Notes: generated by a model from the letters alone, not told the origin. Shown: positions 1-9,588, counted from the first letter of the stretch. The stretch is 64,000 nt of DNA from Microbacterium hydrocarbonoxydans (GCF_011752045.1 NZ_JAAKXW010000001.1:372001-436000), one strand, 5' to 3'. Program-made: numbers and translations.

Positions 1-1
1 T

Positions 2-931
2 CTCGGCGTGCTGGTGAGCATGTATCCGACCGTGGCGGGCTCCGCGCGCGCCGGGATGCAGTCGCTCGCGGGTCTCGGGATCGGGATCGTGCTCGGCCTC
101 GGCGCACTCGGGCTGGTGTCCGTCGGCATGCCGGCGGTCCTGGCGGTCGCGATCGTGATCGGGTGCGGCCTGGTCGTCGGCGGAATCCGGATGCTCGGCG
201 CGGGAGGCGAGTGGGTCGCGATCGCCGCACTGTTCGTGCTGCTGCTGGGCGGACCCCAAGCAGACGAGTTCTCCCTGTCCTACCTGCTGACGATGACGTT
301 CGGGTTCGTGGTCGGAATCCTCACCAATCTGCTGATATTCCCGCCGCTCTATCTGAATCACGCCTCGGAGCGGCTCACGGCCCTGCGGGACGCGGTCTGC
401 CGCGCGCTGCGCGGACTCGCCGATGCGATGGAGGAGATGAGGCCCGGCGACGCGCTCTCCCGGCTCCGGGCGAACCTCGCGGGCGAGCTCGACGCGGCCG
501 TCGAGGAGGTGCGGATGGCAGAGGAGAGCACCCGTGCCAACCCGCGGAGTCACCGCCGCCGACGGGATCGCCGCCTCAACTCGACGCGGATGACGGCGCT
601 CGAGCGCACGACCAGGGCGACCCTCGAGCTCGCGGACACGCTCGGTCGTGCCGCGGGCGACGGCGGCGTGGCCGACGAGGCGACACGACGGACCCTCGCG
701 ACCGCGATCCGTGCGAGCGCCGACCTCGTCGAAGCGCCCGCGGGGGATGCCCGGGCGCCGCAGCGACTCGAGCGCGCCGCCGATGCGCTTGACACGGCGA
801 TCGCCGAGCTCGGCAGGGAACCCGCCGGCGCGGGTGCCGTGGAGCACGCCAGGGCGGACGCGTTCGCCGCGGCGTCGTGGGTGCGCCGGATCGTCGACGC
901 GTCTCGCGAGTTCGTCGGCGCCACGCGATGA
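2..931 (+). CDS. FUSC / aromatic acid exporter-family membrane protein (5' end outside window)
   Basis: The reading frame is open from base 2, so the gene is cut by the window edge; about 309 residues remain. The visible N-terminal half holds several hydrophobic helices (roughly residues 20-75 and 90-115), including a glycine-rich helix and the stretch YLLTMTFGFVVGI. A long, charged, mostly helical cytoplasmic tail follows, rich in Ala, Arg and Glu. This helical bundle plus soluble C-terminal tail fits the FUSC/aromatic acid exporter superfamily of putative efflux proteins. Substrate cannot be told. A GTG at base 8 could be read as a start, but the family normally has more helices upstream, so truncation is the better reading. 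It is followed by 150 bases before thrS. Confidence 0.6.
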   Translation, partial: LGVLVSMYPTVAGSARAGMQSLAGLGIGIVLGLGALGLVSVGMPAVLAVAIVIGCGLVVGGIRMLGAGGEWVAIAALFVLLLGGPQADEFSLSYLLTMTFGFVVGILTNLLIFPPLYLNHASERLTALRDAVCRALRGLADAMEEMRPGDALSRLRANLAGELDAAVEEVRMAEESTRANPRSHRRRRDRRLNSTRMTALERTTRATLELADTLGRAAGDGGVADEATRRTLATAIRASADLVEAPAGDARAPQRLERAADALDTAIAELGREPAGAGAVEHARADAFAAASWVRRIVDASREFVGATR

Positions 932-1061
932 CCTCGCCCAGCACGGCCGTCACCTCGCGGGCTGCTCGGCACGGAGCCGCGATCATCATCTTCGCCCCGA
1001 CGGCGGCTGGAACGGCGGCGCTGAGCGCGTCCTGACGGTCAGCGGCACCCGGGCATGCGGG

Positions 1062-1072
1062 TAGCCTAGATT
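1062..1072 (+). promoter_or_regulatory. Putative thrS -10 region
   Basis: TAGCCT (1062-1067) and the overlapping TAGATT (1067-1072) both match the actinobacterial -10 pattern TAnnnT. Either would start transcription just before the GGAG (1085-1088) that precedes the preferred thrS start. No good -35 is visible. Confidence 0.4.
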
Positions 1073-1094
1073 CCTGACCCAGATGGAGTGCTCA

Positions 1095-3083
1095 GTGCCT
1101 GAAAATGCCCAGCCGAAAGACGGCTTCGCCCTGTTCTCTGACCGATCCGTCGTCGCCATGCGCGTCAACGGCGTCCTCAAGGACCTCGCCGCCACCGTGA
1201 CCGACGCCGACGAGGTCGAGCCGGTCACCATCGACAGCCCCGACGGGCTCAGCATCCTGCGCCACTCCACCGCGCATGTGCTCGCGCAGGCGGTGCAGCG
1301 CATCAACCCGCAGGCGAACCTCGGCATCGGCCCGCCCATCACGGACGGCTTCTACTACGACTTCGGCGTCGAGCACCCGTTCACGCCCGAGGATCTCAAG
1401 GCGATCACCAAGGAGATGCAGCGCATCGTGCGGGAGGGCCAGCGCTTCGTGCGCCGTGTCGTCACCGACGACGAGGCCCGTGCCGAGCTCGCCGAAGAGC
1501 CGTTCAAGCTGGAGCTGATCGGACTCAAGGGCGGCAAAGAGGCGGCCGAGGGCGCTTCGGTCGAGGTCGGCGAGGGCGAGCTGACCATCTACGACAACAC
1601 GACCCGCGATGGTGAGGTCGTCTGGAAGGACCTCTGCCGCGGCCCGCACCTGCCGAACACGCGCATGATCGGCAACGGCTGGGATCTCACCCGCATCGCC
1701 GCCGCGTACTGGCGCGGCAGCGAGAAGAACCCGCAGCTGCAGCGCATCTACGGCACGGCGTGGCCCACGAAGGACGAGCTGCGCGAGTACCAGCACCGTC
1801 TGGAGGAGGCCGCGAAGCGCGATCACCGCCGCCTCGGCAAGGAGCTCGACCTCTTCTCGTTCCCCGAGGAGATCGGCTCCGGCCTCAGCGTCTGGCACCC
1901 CCGCGGCGGCGTCGTCCGCGGCGAGATGGAGCAGCACGCCCGCAAGCGCCACATCGAGGGCGGCTACACCTACGTGTACACGCCGCACATCTCCAAGGAG
2001 GATCTGTTCCTCACCTCGAACCACCTCGTCACGTACAAGGAGGGCATGTACCCGCCCATCGTGATGGACGAGGAGCGCGACGACGAGGGCAACATCACCA
2101 AGCAGGGCCAGGACTACTACCTGAAGCCCATGAACTGCCCGATGCACATCCTCATCTACAAGGAGCGTGCACGCAGCTACCGAGACCTGCCGCTGCGCTT
2201 CGCGGAGAACGGCACCGTCTATCGCAACGAGCTCTCCGGCGCCCTGCACGGTCTGACGCGCGTGCGCGGCTTCACGCAGGACGACTCGCACCTCTTCGTC
2301 ACGCCCGACCAGCTCGAGGAGGAGGTGGGCAAGGTCCTGGAGTTCATCCTCTCGATGCTCCGCGACTTCGGCCTCACCGACTTCGAGCTCGAGCTGTCGA
2401 TGAAGGACGACGAGAAGTCGAAGTGGATCGGCTCGGACGAGTTCTGGGAGTCATCGACGGATGCTCTGCGTCGCGTCGCGCTGGCCTCGGGCCTGAAGCT
2501 CACCGAGGTCCCGGGCGAGGCCGCCTTCTACGGCCCGAAGATCGACTTGAAGACGCGCGACGCGATCGGCCGCACCTGGCAGCTCTCCACCGTGCAGGTC
2601 GACCCGAACCTTCCGGAGCGCTTCGACCTCGAGTTCATGGACAGGGACGGGCAGAAGAAGCGCCCGATCATGATCCACCGCGCGCTGTTCGGCTCGATCG
2701 AGCGCTTCTTCGCCATCCTGCTCGAGCACTACGCCGGGGACTTCCCGGTGTGGCTCTCGCCCGTGCAGGTGGTCGGCATCCCCGTCGCGGAGGACTTCGC
2801 AGACTATCTCGGCGAGGTCGTCTCGACCCTGCGCGCGCAGGGCGTGCGGGCCGAGCTCGACACCTCGGACGACCGGATGCAGAAGAAGATCCGCACGCAC
2901 ACCACCGGCAAGGTCCCGCTGCTGCTGATCGCGGGGGAGCAGGACCGGAACGCCGGCACCGTCTCCTTCCGCTTCCGTGACGGCACGCAGGAGAACGGCG
3001 TCCCGATCGCGGATGCCGTCGCCCGCATCCGCGGCGCCATCGACGCGCACACCCTCGTGCAGACAGCAGGGGATCTGGCGTGA
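1095..3083 (+). CDS. thrS: Threonine--tRNA ligase
   Basis: Charges tRNA-Thr with threonine in the cytoplasm. The 662-residue protein has the family order: an N-terminal TGS domain (about residues 1-75), the editing/second additional domain, the class II catalytic core and a C-terminal anticodon-binding domain. The zinc-site Cys lies in [14 protein letters not shown], the tRNA-contact stretch is [14 protein letters not shown], and motif 3 is [15 protein letters not shown]. An ATG lies in frame at 1083, but it has no ribosome-binding site. The GTG at 1095 has GGAG six bases upstream, so it is preferred. The stop overlaps the next gene by four bases (GTGA). The thrS-HIT gene pair is the same as in mycobacteria. 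Confidence 0.96.
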   Translation: MPENAQPKDGFALFSDRSVVAMRVNGVLKDLAATVTDADEVEPVTIDSPDGLSILRHSTAHVLAQAVQRINPQANLGIGPPITDGFYYDFGVEHPFTPEDLKAITKEMQRIVREGQRFVRRVVTDDEARAELAEEPFKLELIGLKGGKEAAEGASVEVGEGELTIYDNTTRDGEVVWKDLCRGPHLPNTRMIGNGWDLTRIAAAYWRGSEKNPQLQRIYGTAWPTKDELREYQHRLEEAAKRDHRRLGKELDLFSFPEEIGSGLSVWHPRGGVVRGEMEQHARKRHIEGGYTYVYTPHISKEDLFLTSNHLVTYKEGMYPPIVMDEERDDEGNITKQGQDYYLKPMNCPMHILIYKERARSYRDLPLRFAENGTVYRNELSGALHGLTRVRGFTQDDSHLFVTPDQLEEEVGKVLEFILSMLRDFGLTDFELELSMKDDEKSKWIGSDEFWESSTDALRRVALASGLKLTEVPGEAAFYGPKIDLKTRDAIGRTWQLSTVQVDPNLPERFDLEFMDRDGQKKRPIMIHRALFGSIERFFAILLEHYAGDFPVWLSPVQVVGIPVAEDFADYLGEVVSTLRAQGVRAELDTSDDRMQKKIRTHTTGKVPLLLIAGEQDRNAGTVSFRFRDGTQENGVPIADAVARIRGAIDAHTLVQTAGDLA

Positions 3084-3709
3084 CCTCTGAGCGGGTGTCG
3101 CGACGGTCGCTGCGCAGTGCCGAGCAGGCGGCGCCGGCGGGGGAGAGCGTCGTGGCGCCCGCTGCCGCCGGGCCGTTGGAGGGCGCCGGCCATCTCGCCG
3201 GCGTCCCCGACGAGTTCCAGCGGCTGTGGACCCCGCACCGGATGGCGTACATCCAGGCGGGCCCGGAGCCGCTGCGAGAGGACTGCCCGTTCTGCGAGGC
3301 GCCGAAGTACCCGGACGCGGAGCGCCTCGTCGTCGCGCGCGGCGAGACCGCCTACGTGCTGCTGAACCTGTTCCCGTACAACTCCGGGCATCTGCTCGTC
3401 TGCCCGTACCGGCACATCGCGACCTATGACCAGGCGACGCCCGAGGAGGTCGCCGAGATCGGCGCCCTCACGCAGACCGCGATGCGCGTGCTCCGCGAGG
3501 TGTCACGGTGCGACGGCTTCAACCTCGGCATGAATCAGGGAGCGGTCGCCGGAGCCGGCGTCGACGCCCATCTGCACCAGCACGTGGTGCCGCGGTGGAC
3601 GTCGGACGCCAACTTCTTCCCGATCATCGCGAAGACCAAGGCGCTTCCGCAGCTGCTCGGCGAGGTGCGCGACGCGGTCGCGCACGCCTGGCCGAAGCAG
3701 CCGGCGTGA
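3080..3709 (+). CDS. HIT-domain protein, probable diadenosine tetraphosphate (Ap4A) phosphorylase
   Basis: A 209-residue HIT-superfamily nucleotide phosphorylase or hydrolase. The catalytic histidine triad is seen as [10 protein letters not shown] near the C-terminus, and the core strands include [24 protein letters not shown] motif about residue 73 could help bind zinc. Its place directly behind thrS, overlapping by four bases, matches mycobacterial Rv2614c-Rv2613c, where the HIT protein is an Ap4A phosphorylase. That makes biochemical sense, because aminoacyl-tRNA synthetases make Ap4A as a side product. The exact substrate is inferred from that synteny. It converges end to end with pdxY, leaving no gap. 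Confidence 0.85.
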   Translation: MTSERVSRRSLRSAEQAAPAGESVVAPAAAGPLEGAGHLAGVPDEFQRLWTPHRMAYIQAGPEPLREDCPFCEAPKYPDAERLVVARGETAYVLLNLFPYNSGHLLVCPYRHIATYDQATPEEVAEIGALTQTAMRVLREVSRCDGFNLGMNQGAVAGAGVDAHLHQHVVPRWTSDANFFPIIAKTKALPQLLGEVRDAVAHAWPKQPA

Positions 3710-4561
3710 TCAGCGCACCTGGCGGGCGGTGAACTGCAGCGCGGGGTTCGCGTAGAACTCCTGCGCCTCGACGAGCTGCAGCTCGCGCTCGCCCGACTCC
3801 AGGGTGAGCTTCAGCAGGTCGTAGACGCTGGATGCCGTGCGCTCGAGCGCCGTCTTCGCGCTGCCGGTGGAGACGTAGTGCGCGGTGAACAGGGCGGCGG
3901 TCACGTCGCCGGAGCCGTTCGCCTTCATCGGCAGACGAGGGGTCTGCACGATCCAGGCGCCCTCGCCGTCCGCGACGAGCATCTCGATCGTGCCCTCCTC
4001 GCGATCGGGGCGCTCGACGCTGGTCACCAGCACGGTGCGCGGTCCCATGGCCATCGCGAGGTCGACCGAGGCGAGCGTGGAGTCGAGGTCCGAGGGCTCG
4101 GTGCCGGTGAGGAATCCGAGCTCGAACTGGTTCGGCGTGATGATGTCGGCGACCGGGACGACCTTGTCGCGCAGCAGCACGGGGATCGCCGGGGCGACGA
4201 AGCATCCGGACGTGGCGTTGCCCATCACGGGGTCGCAGGCGTAGACGGCATCCGGGTTGGCGGCCTTCACCCGGGCGACGGCGTCGATGATGACGTCGCC
4301 GATGCCCTCGCCGCCCTGATAGCCGCTGAGGACGGCATCGATCTGTCCGAAGACGCCGCGCTCCTCGATGCCCGTGATCACCTCGCCCACGTCGGCCGGG
4401 TCGATCAGCGGGCCGCGCCAGGCGCCGTAGCCGGTGTGGTTCGAGAAGTTCACCGTGTAGACGGGGAGAACCTCGACGCCGATCCGCTGCAGCGGGAACA
4501 CCGCGGCGGAGTTGCCGACGTGGCCGTAGGCGACGGCCGACTGGATGGAGAGGACCTTCAT
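3710..4561 (-). CDS. pdxY: Pyridoxal kinase PdxY
   Basis: Salvages vitamin B6 by phosphorylating pyridoxal to pyridoxal 5'-phosphate. The 283-residue protein begins with the PdxY-type start (MKVLSIQSAVAYGHVGNSAA) and carries the ribokinase-fold catalytic motif NGSGDVTAALF, whose Asp is the catalytic base. The length is normal for PdxY. A ribosome-binding site (AAAGGA) lies seven bases before the ATG. It lies on the same strand as pdxR, 46 bases downstream of it, and close to the divergent pdxST, so salvage and de novo routes to PLP sit together and may share control by PdxR. Confidence 0.93.
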   Translation of the reverse strand: MKVLSIQSAVAYGHVGNSAAVFPLQRIGVEVLPVYTVNFSNHTGYGAWRGPLIDPADVGEVITGIEERGVFGQIDAVLSGYQGGEGIGDVIIDAVARVKAANPDAVYACDPVMGNATSGCFVAPAIPVLLRDKVVPVADIITPNQFELGFLTGTEPSDLDSTLASVDLAMAMGPRTVLVTSVERPDREEGTIEMLVADGEGAWIVQTPRLPMKANGSGDVTAALFTAHYVSTGSAKTALERTASSVYDLLKLTLESGERELQLVEAQEFYANPALQFTARQVR

Positions 4562-4607
4562 TCCCCGATCCTTTCATTCGGGCGGGCGGCTGCCCGCGGC
4601 GGGTGGG

Positions 4608-5915
4608 TCATCGCGCTGCGGCGACGAGGTCGGCGACGAGCGTCTCAGCATCCTCGTCGGAGAGATCGTGCACGGTGAGCCGCAGATGGCGAGACGGCTC
4701 AGCACGCTCGTCGAGTGCGAACTCGTCGCCGGTGCGCGCCAGCCAGCCGCGGCGCATCAGCCGCTCCGCGACGGCCCGGGCGGGCTGCGGCAGCTCGATC
4801 CACAGGCTCAGGCCGTCGGAGTCGGGGACGCCGATGCCATGCTCGCGCAACCGGACGGCGAAGGCGGCGTTGCGGTCGGCGTAGTGCGCAGCGGCGGCGG
4901 CGATGCGTTCCGTGACGCTCTCGTCTGTGAGCTGGGCCAGCGTGAGCCGCTGGAGCAGGTGGCTCACCCAGGTCGTGCCGGGGCTGAGACGCATCGCAAG
5001 CCGCTCGGCCGTCTCCGGGTCGGTCGCGGCGATCGCCAGGCACATGTCCGGCCCCAGGAACTTCGACACCGAGCGCACCAGCGCGAACCGCCGGTGGCCG
5101 GGGCCGATGAGCGACTCGTACGGGCGCCGGGAGAGCATCGAGAAGTGGTCGTCCTCGATGACGAGCACGTATGGATGATCGGCGAGCACCTCGCGCAGCT
5201 CGGCCGCCCGACGGGCAGTGAGGCTGGCGCCGGTGGGGTTCTGCGCCCTCGGCGTGCAGATGATCGCCCGCACGCCGGCGTCGAGCGCCGCACGCAGGCC
5301 GGCGACCGTCATGCCCTCCTCGTCGACGGGCACGGCGACGGCTCGGTATCCGCCGAGGCGGACCGTGTGGATGCTGGCCAGGAAGCACGGATCTTCGAGG
5401 GCCACCGCGTCGTCGCGCATCAGGGCCTGGGCGAGCAGCCGCTCGACGGCGTCCACCGCGCCGCTCGTCACGGTGATCCGGAAGTCGACGTCGCCGAGGT
5501 CGCCGGACACGCAGCCGCGCGCCCACTCATCGAGCCCCCGGTCGATGACCGGCTCTCCGTAGAGCACCGGCCTGCCCGCGACGGTGGCCAGCGCAGGGGA
5601 GGGGTCGGGGATGAGCGTCGGATCGGGGTTCCCGGTGCCCACGTCGCGGAGCACGGTGTCGGCCGCGTAGCCCTCCTGGGCGACGGACTCGATCCCCGCC
5701 ACGACGGTGCCGGCTCGGCCGCGGGAGACGACGAGTCCCGCCTGGGCGAGCTGCCGGTAGGCGGCCACGGCCGTGTTGCGATTCACGCCCAGCCTGGCCG
5801 CGAGCTCGCGCACCGGCGGGAGGACGCTGCCGGGGCGGAGGACGCCTCGGTCGCGGAGCCCGCGCACGCTGTCGGCGATGTCGGCCGCGGTGGTTCCTGT
5901 GATCTCGTCGCTCAT
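4608..5915 (-). CDS. pdxR: MocR/GntR-family PLP-responsive transcriptional regulator PdxR
   Basis: A 435-residue MocR-type regulator. An N-terminal GntR winged helix (about residues 1-70, with LAARLGVNRNTAVAAYRQL) is joined to a domain with the aminotransferase fold, which carries the PLP lysine in VRSVSKFLGPD. In corynebacteria and other Gram-positives PdxR senses PLP and switches on pdxST when PLP is scarce; the divergent neighbour here is pdxS. A longer frame starts at 5966, but GGGAGG lies four bases before the ATG at 5915, which sets the start. The protein could be read as a plain class I/II aminotransferase, but the winged helix and location argue for PdxR. Confidence 0.9.
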   Translation of the reverse strand: MSDEITGTTAADIADSVRGLRDRGVLRPGSVLPPVRELAARLGVNRNTAVAAYRQLAQAGLVVSRGRAGTVVAGIESVAQEGYAADTVLRDVGTGNPDPTLIPDPSPALATVAGRPVLYGEPVIDRGLDEWARGCVSGDLGDVDFRITVTSGAVDAVERLLAQALMRDDAVALEDPCFLASIHTVRLGGYRAVAVPVDEEGMTVAGLRAALDAGVRAIICTPRAQNPTGASLTARRAAELREVLADHPYVLVIEDDHFSMLSRRPYESLIGPGHRRFALVRSVSKFLGPDMCLAIAATDPETAERLAMRLSPGTTWVSHLLQRLTLAQLTDESVTERIAAAAAHYADRNAAFAVRLREHGIGVPDSDGLSLWIELPQPARAVAERLMRRGWLARTGDEFALDERAEPSRHLRLTVHDLSDEDAETLVADLVAAAR

Positions 5916-5929
5916 GTGTCCTCCCGTCG

Positions 5930-5990
5930 ATTCTAGGTCGTTCCGGACAGTGCTATCTTTTGACATAGATCAAACCCGACTTTGATCGTC
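5930..5990. promoter_or_regulatory. pdxR-pdxS divergent control region with TTTGA/TCAAA repeats
   Basis: The 109 bases between the two starts hold three copies of one half-site: TTTGA (5959-5963), ATCAAA (5969-5974) and TTTGAT (5981-5986). Each neighbouring pair forms an inverted repeat with a six-base gap. A TTGACA (5960-5965) could be the pdxS -35, and TAGAAT on the reverse strand (5930-5935) a pdxR -10. The repeats are read as the PdxR operator; this is inferred from position and symmetry only. Confidence 0.5.
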
Positions 5991-6024
5991 ACAGATTCCA
6001 GGCGCACTCGACAGGAGCCTTCCC

Positions 6025-6918
6025 ATGACCGACCAGACCACCACCGGATCCTCGCGCGTCAAGCGCGGTCTCGCCGAGATGCTCAAGGGCGGCGTCATCA
6101 TGGACGTCGTCACGGCCGAGCAGGCCAAGATCGCCGAGGATGCCGGCGCCGTCGCCGTCATGGCCCTCGAGCGCGTCCCCGCCGACATCCGCGCCCAGGG
6201 CGGCGTCTCGCGCATGAGCGACCCCGACATGATCGACAGCATCATCGACGCCGTCTCGATCCCGGTGATGGCGAAGGCGCGCATCGGCCACTTCGTCGAG
6301 GCGCAGGTGCTGCAGGAGCTCGGCGTCGACTACATCGACGAGTCCGAGGTGCTCTCGCCGGCCGACTACGTCAACCACATCGACAAGTACGACTTCACCG
6401 TGCCTTTCGTCTGCGGCGCCACCAACCTCGGCGAGGCGCTGCGCCGCATCAACGAGGGCGCGGCGATGATCCGCTCGAAGGGCGAGGCCGGCACCGGCGA
6501 CGTCTCCGAGGCGATGAAGCACATCCGCAAGATCCGCGGCGAGATCGCGGCCCTCGGTGCGCTCTCCAAGGACGAGCTCTACGTCGCCGCGAAGGACCTG
6601 CAGGCCCCGTACGAGCTCGTCGCCGAGATCGCCGAGACCGGCAAGCTCCCCGTCGTGCTGTTCGTCGCCGGTGGCGTCGCGACCCCGGCTGACGCCGCCA
6701 TGATGATGCAGCTCGGCGCGGACGGCGTGTTCGTCGGCTCCGGCATCTTCAAGTCCGGCAACCCCGTCGAGCGCGCGAAGGCCATCGTCAAGGCGACCAC
6801 CTTCTACGACGACGCGAAGGTCATCGCCGAGGTGTCCCGTGGCCTCGGCGAGGCGATGGTCGGCATCAACGTCTCCGACCTCCCCGCCCCGCACCGCCTC
6901 GCCGAGCGTGGCTGGTAA
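6025..6918 (+). CDS. pdxS: Pyridoxal 5'-phosphate synthase, lyase subunit PdxS
   Basis: Builds PLP from ribose 5-phosphate, glyceraldehyde 3-phosphate and ammonia delivered by PdxT, in the DXP-independent pathway. The 297-residue TIM-barrel protein carries both catalytic lysines, in [11 protein letters not shown] and in [11 protein letters not shown], plus the phosphate-binding loops [11 protein letters not shown] and [17 protein letters not shown] lies seven bases before the ATG. pdxT starts inside its last codons, so the two are translationally coupled, which suits the 12:12 PdxST complex. Expression is probably controlled by the neighbouring PdxR. Confidence 0.97.
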   Translation: MTDQTTTGSSRVKRGLAEMLKGGVIMDVVTAEQAKIAEDAGAVAVMALERVPADIRAQGGVSRMSDPDMIDSIIDAVSIPVMAKARIGHFVEAQVLQELGVDYIDESEVLSPADYVNHIDKYDFTVPFVCGATNLGEALRRINEGAAMIRSKGEAGTGDVSEAMKHIRKIRGEIAALGALSKDELYVAAKDLQAPYELVAEIAETGKLPVVLFVAGGVATPADAAMMMQLGADGVFVGSGIFKSGNPVERAKAIVKATTFYDDAKVIAEVSRGLGEAMVGINVSDLPAPHRLAERGW

Positions 6919-7507
6919 GGCCGCGAAGGTCGGCGTCCTCGCGCTGCAGGGCGACGTGCGCGAGCACGCCGCCCTGCTCGAGGGACTCGGCGCCGACGTC
7001 GTGCTGGTCCGGCGACCTGAGGAGCTCGCCGCGGTCGACGGCCTGGTGATCCCCGGTGGGGAGTCGAGCGTGATCGACAAGCTCTCGCGCATCTTCGGGA
7101 TGCAGGAGCCGATCCGCGCGGCGATCGCCGACGGGATGCCGATGCTCGGCACCTGCGCAGGCCTCATCATGCTCGCGGACTCCGTCGCCGACGCGATCGA
7201 CGGCCAGGAGTCCTTCGGAGGCCTGGACGTGGTCGTGCGCCGCAACGCCTTCGGCAGGCAGGTCGAGTCGTTCGAGGCCGAGCTCGAAGTTCCCGCCCTC
7301 GGCGAGGAGCCGGTGAAGGCCGCCTTCATCCGCGGGCCCGTGGTGGAGTCGGTCGGAGCGGATGCCGAGGTGCTCGCGGCCCTGCCCGACGGGCGCGTGG
7401 TCGCCGTCGAGCAGGGAAACCTGCTCGGGATCAGCTTCCATCCGGAGATCACGGGGGAGACGCGCTTCCACGAGCGCTTCCTCGACCGCGTCGCCGCGCG
7501 CTCCTGA
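6908..7507 (+). CDS. pdxT: Pyridoxal 5'-phosphate synthase, glutaminase subunit PdxT
   Basis: Hydrolyses glutamine and channels ammonia to PdxS. The 199-residue class I glutamine amidotransferase shows the GGESS motif, the nucleophile Cys in [10 protein letters not shown] and the His/Glu pair in [16 protein letters not shown]. The start is the GTG at 6908, inside the pdxS end (11-base overlap); this places [15 protein letters not shown] at the N-terminus as in all PdxT. Readings from further upstream in this frame belong to pdxS coding DNA. Confidence 0.95.
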   Translation: MAGKAAKVGVLALQGDVREHAALLEGLGADVVLVRRPEELAAVDGLVIPGGESSVIDKLSRIFGMQEPIRAAIADGMPMLGTCAGLIMLADSVADAIDGQESFGGLDVVVRRNAFGRQVESFEAELEVPALGEEPVKAAFIRGPVVESVGADAEVLAALPDGRVVAVEQGNLLGISFHPEITGETRFHERFLDRVAARS

Positions 7508-7519
7508 CGGCCGACGGAA

Positions 7520-7525
7520 TAGGCT
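7520..7525 (+). promoter_or_regulatory. Putative -10 box of a leaderless transcript
   Basis: TAGGCT ends seven bases before the GTG at 7533, the TAnnnT-N7-start layout typical of leaderless genes in actinobacteria. It supports 7533 rather than the preceding GTG at 7530 as the start. Confidence 0.4.
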
Positions 7526-7532
7526 CGGCGTG

Positions 7533-8135
7533 GTGACGAGTCCCCGCGAACGCCGGCTGACCGCCCTCATCGGGATGCTGGCCGTCCTGCAGCGCCTGTA
7601 CGTGTTCGACGCGGCGTCTGCGAGGGTGGCCGGCGCCGAGCCGGACCCGACCCGCCGTGCCGTCCTGGAGGGCTGGATGGAGACGGTCGGCAAGAGCTTC
7701 GGCGCGATGATCCACGGACAGGACCTCGATGAGGATGCTCTGGATGCACTGCGCCCGCTCCTTCCCTGGCTGAAGGACGAGCTCGATCTGCATTACCTCC
7801 TCCACGACTCTTCGGCGTCGCTGCGCGAGCAGGCCGCGTTCGGGGCGGCGCACGTCTATTCCTCCGACAATCGCATCAAGGCGGAGCACGCCTGCGCCCA
7901 GGCCCTCGGCCGGACCGAACAGGCCGATTGGCTGCTTCAGCAGGTGCAGAGGTCGATGGGTCTCGTGCAGCAGGCGAACGCCGCCGTCGAGTCGAGCGCC
8001 CTGGGCGAGCCGAGCGACGAGGCGGCGCGGTTCATCTCGTCTCACGTGCAGGCTGCGGTCGGCGAGGAATCACGGCTCAAGGGGGAGATCGACGCGGTCC
8101 CTACCCTGCTCGAGGGCCGCGAACCGCTCGGCTGA
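7533..8135 (+). CDS. Hypothetical protein, all-helical
   Basis: A 200-residue protein that I do not recognise. It is predicted helical, without signal peptide or membrane segment. Acidic and alanine-rich helices alternate, with one notable stretch DELDLHYLLHDSSASL. No catalytic motif stands out. The start is set by a TAGGCT -10 box seven bases upstream (leaderless). It lies 25 bases after pdxT on the same strand and converges with the PLP-dependent decarboxylase, with 17 bases between the stops. Codon use looks like that of its neighbours, so recent transfer is not suggested. Nothing ties it to B6 metabolism beyond position. Confidence 0.65.
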   Translation: MTSPRERRLTALIGMLAVLQRLYVFDAASARVAGAEPDPTRRAVLEGWMETVGKSFGAMIHGQDLDEDALDALRPLLPWLKDELDLHYLLHDSSASLREQAAFGAAHVYSSDNRIKAEHACAQALGRTEQADWLLQQVQRSMGLVQQANAAVESSALGEPSDEAARFISSHVQAAVGEESRLKGEIDAVPTLLEGREPLG

Positions 8136-8152
8136 CGACGGATCGCCGGCGC

Positions 8153-9517
8153 TCAGGCCGCCACGAGTCCGCGGATCGCCGCGATCGTGCGCTCGATGTC
8201 ACCGGGGGTCGTGGCCCAGGACGACATCGAGCAGCGCAGCGCCGCCCGGCCGCGCCACTCGGCGCCGGTGACCACGGCCGTCCCCTCCTCGAGGATCTCC
8301 GCGCCGAGTGCGCGTGTGGCCTCGTCCGTCGCGGCGCGGAACATCACCTGCGTGTAGTCCACGTCGTTGAGCACCTCGATCCCGGCGATCGTCGAGAGCC
8401 CGGATGCCATCGCCACGGCGTTCGCGTGCAGCCGGTCGATGAGGGACTCGACGCCGCTCCTGCCGAGGCTCCGCAGCGCCGCCCAGGCGGGCACGCCGCG
8501 GGCGCGCCGGGAGAGCTCCGGGGTCACGTCCCAGGGGTCCAGTCCCGAATAGACGAGGTAGTCGCCTCCGGTGCGGAACGCCGCGATCGAGTCCGCCGGA
8601 TCGCGCACGATCGCCATCCCGCAGTCGTACGGAACGTTCAGGGTCTTGTGCGCGTCCGTGGCCCAGGAGTCTGCTGCCTCCATCCCGGCGGTCAGCCGGC
8701 TCAGGGATCCGGATGCCGCCGCCCAGAGCCCGAACGCCCCGTCGACATGGACCCACGCATCGTGCTCGTGGGCGAGCGGGACGAGCGTGCGGAAGTCGTC
8801 GAAGGCTCCGGTGTGGACCTCGCCGGCCTGGAGGCACACGATGAGCGGACCGGTGCCGTCCGCGAGGGCTGCGGCGAGAGCATCCGGGCGCATCCGACCC
8901 TGGTCGTCGGAGTCGATGATCACGAGCTCTGCGCGCCCGAAGCCGAGAAAGCGGGCGGCGCGATCGACGGAGGCGTGCCGGTCGGCCCCGACCACGACGC
9001 GGACCCGGGGTGCGTCCCGCATGCCCCGCTCGGCGAGGTCCCATCCCGCACGCGCGAGCACGGCCGTGCGCGCAGCGCCCAGGCAGGTGAAGTTCGCGAT
9101 CTGCCCGCCCGTCACGAAGCCGACGCTCGCGGTCGGCGGAAGCCCGAGGAGGTCGAGCATCCACTGCCCCGCCACCCGCTCGAGAGCGACCGTCGCCGGC
9201 GTGAGCACGGAGGACCCCGAGTTCTGGTCCCAGGCGGAGACCAGCCAGTCGGCGGCGAGGGCCGCGGGATGCGTGGCGCCGATGACGAAACCGAAGAAGC
9301 GGCCACCCGGGATCGCGACGAGTCCGGGGTCCGCCTGGGAGGCGATCCCGTGTATCACCTCTGCCGGATCCGCGCCCTCATCGGGCAGCGGCCCGCCGAA
9401 CACCGACATCATGTCGTCCAGGCTCGCGCGCGGCCACACCGGGCGGTCGTCGAGAGTCCCCAGGAACTCCGTGGCGCGGCGGTGCGCGGCGTCGAGAGCG
9501 CGCTCCCGATCATCCAT
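8153..9517 (-). CDS. PLP-dependent decarboxylase (group II, aromatic-L-amino-acid decarboxylase-like)
   Basis: A 454-residue enzyme of the group II amino acid decarboxylase family (AADC/GadB/HDC fold). The PLP-binding lysine is in WATDAHKTLNVPYDCG, preceded by the cofactor aspartate and alanine in VHVDGAFGLWAA. The N-terminal part has the [21 protein letters not shown] stretch in its expected place. Members decarboxylate aromatic amino acids, glutamate, aspartate or histidine; the substrate cannot be assigned here. Some members act as aldehyde synthases instead. It is encoded opposite to its neighbours and near the PLP synthesis genes, which may be functional or chance. Confidence 0.8.
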   Translation of the reverse strand: MDDRERALDAAHRRATEFLGTLDDRPVWPRASLDDMMSVFGGPLPDEGADPAEVIHGIASQADPGLVAIPGGRFFGFVIGATHPAALAADWLVSAWDQNSGSSVLTPATVALERVAGQWMLDLLGLPPTASVGFVTGGQIANFTCLGAARTAVLARAGWDLAERGMRDAPRVRVVVGADRHASVDRAARFLGFGRAELVIIDSDDQGRMRPDALAAALADGTGPLIVCLQAGEVHTGAFDDFRTLVPLAHEHDAWVHVDGAFGLWAAASGSLSRLTAGMEAADSWATDAHKTLNVPYDCGMAIVRDPADSIAAFRTGGDYLVYSGLDPWDVTPELSRRARGVPAWAALRSLGRSGVESLIDRLHANAVAMASGLSTIAGIEVLNDVDYTQVMFRAATDEATRALGAEILEEGTAVVTGAEWRGRAALRCSMSSWATTPGDIERTIAAIRGLVAA

Positions 9518-9588
9518 GCGCGCAGTCTCCCACCGTGCCGTGCCGCCGACAAGGGCCTGTGCGCCGCGGGGAGCGGAGGCGAGTCGTT

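Noticed and set aside
1083..1094. ATG at 1083 as the thrS start
   Set aside because: It has no ribosome-binding site, and its own first bases supply the GGAG for the GTG at 1095.
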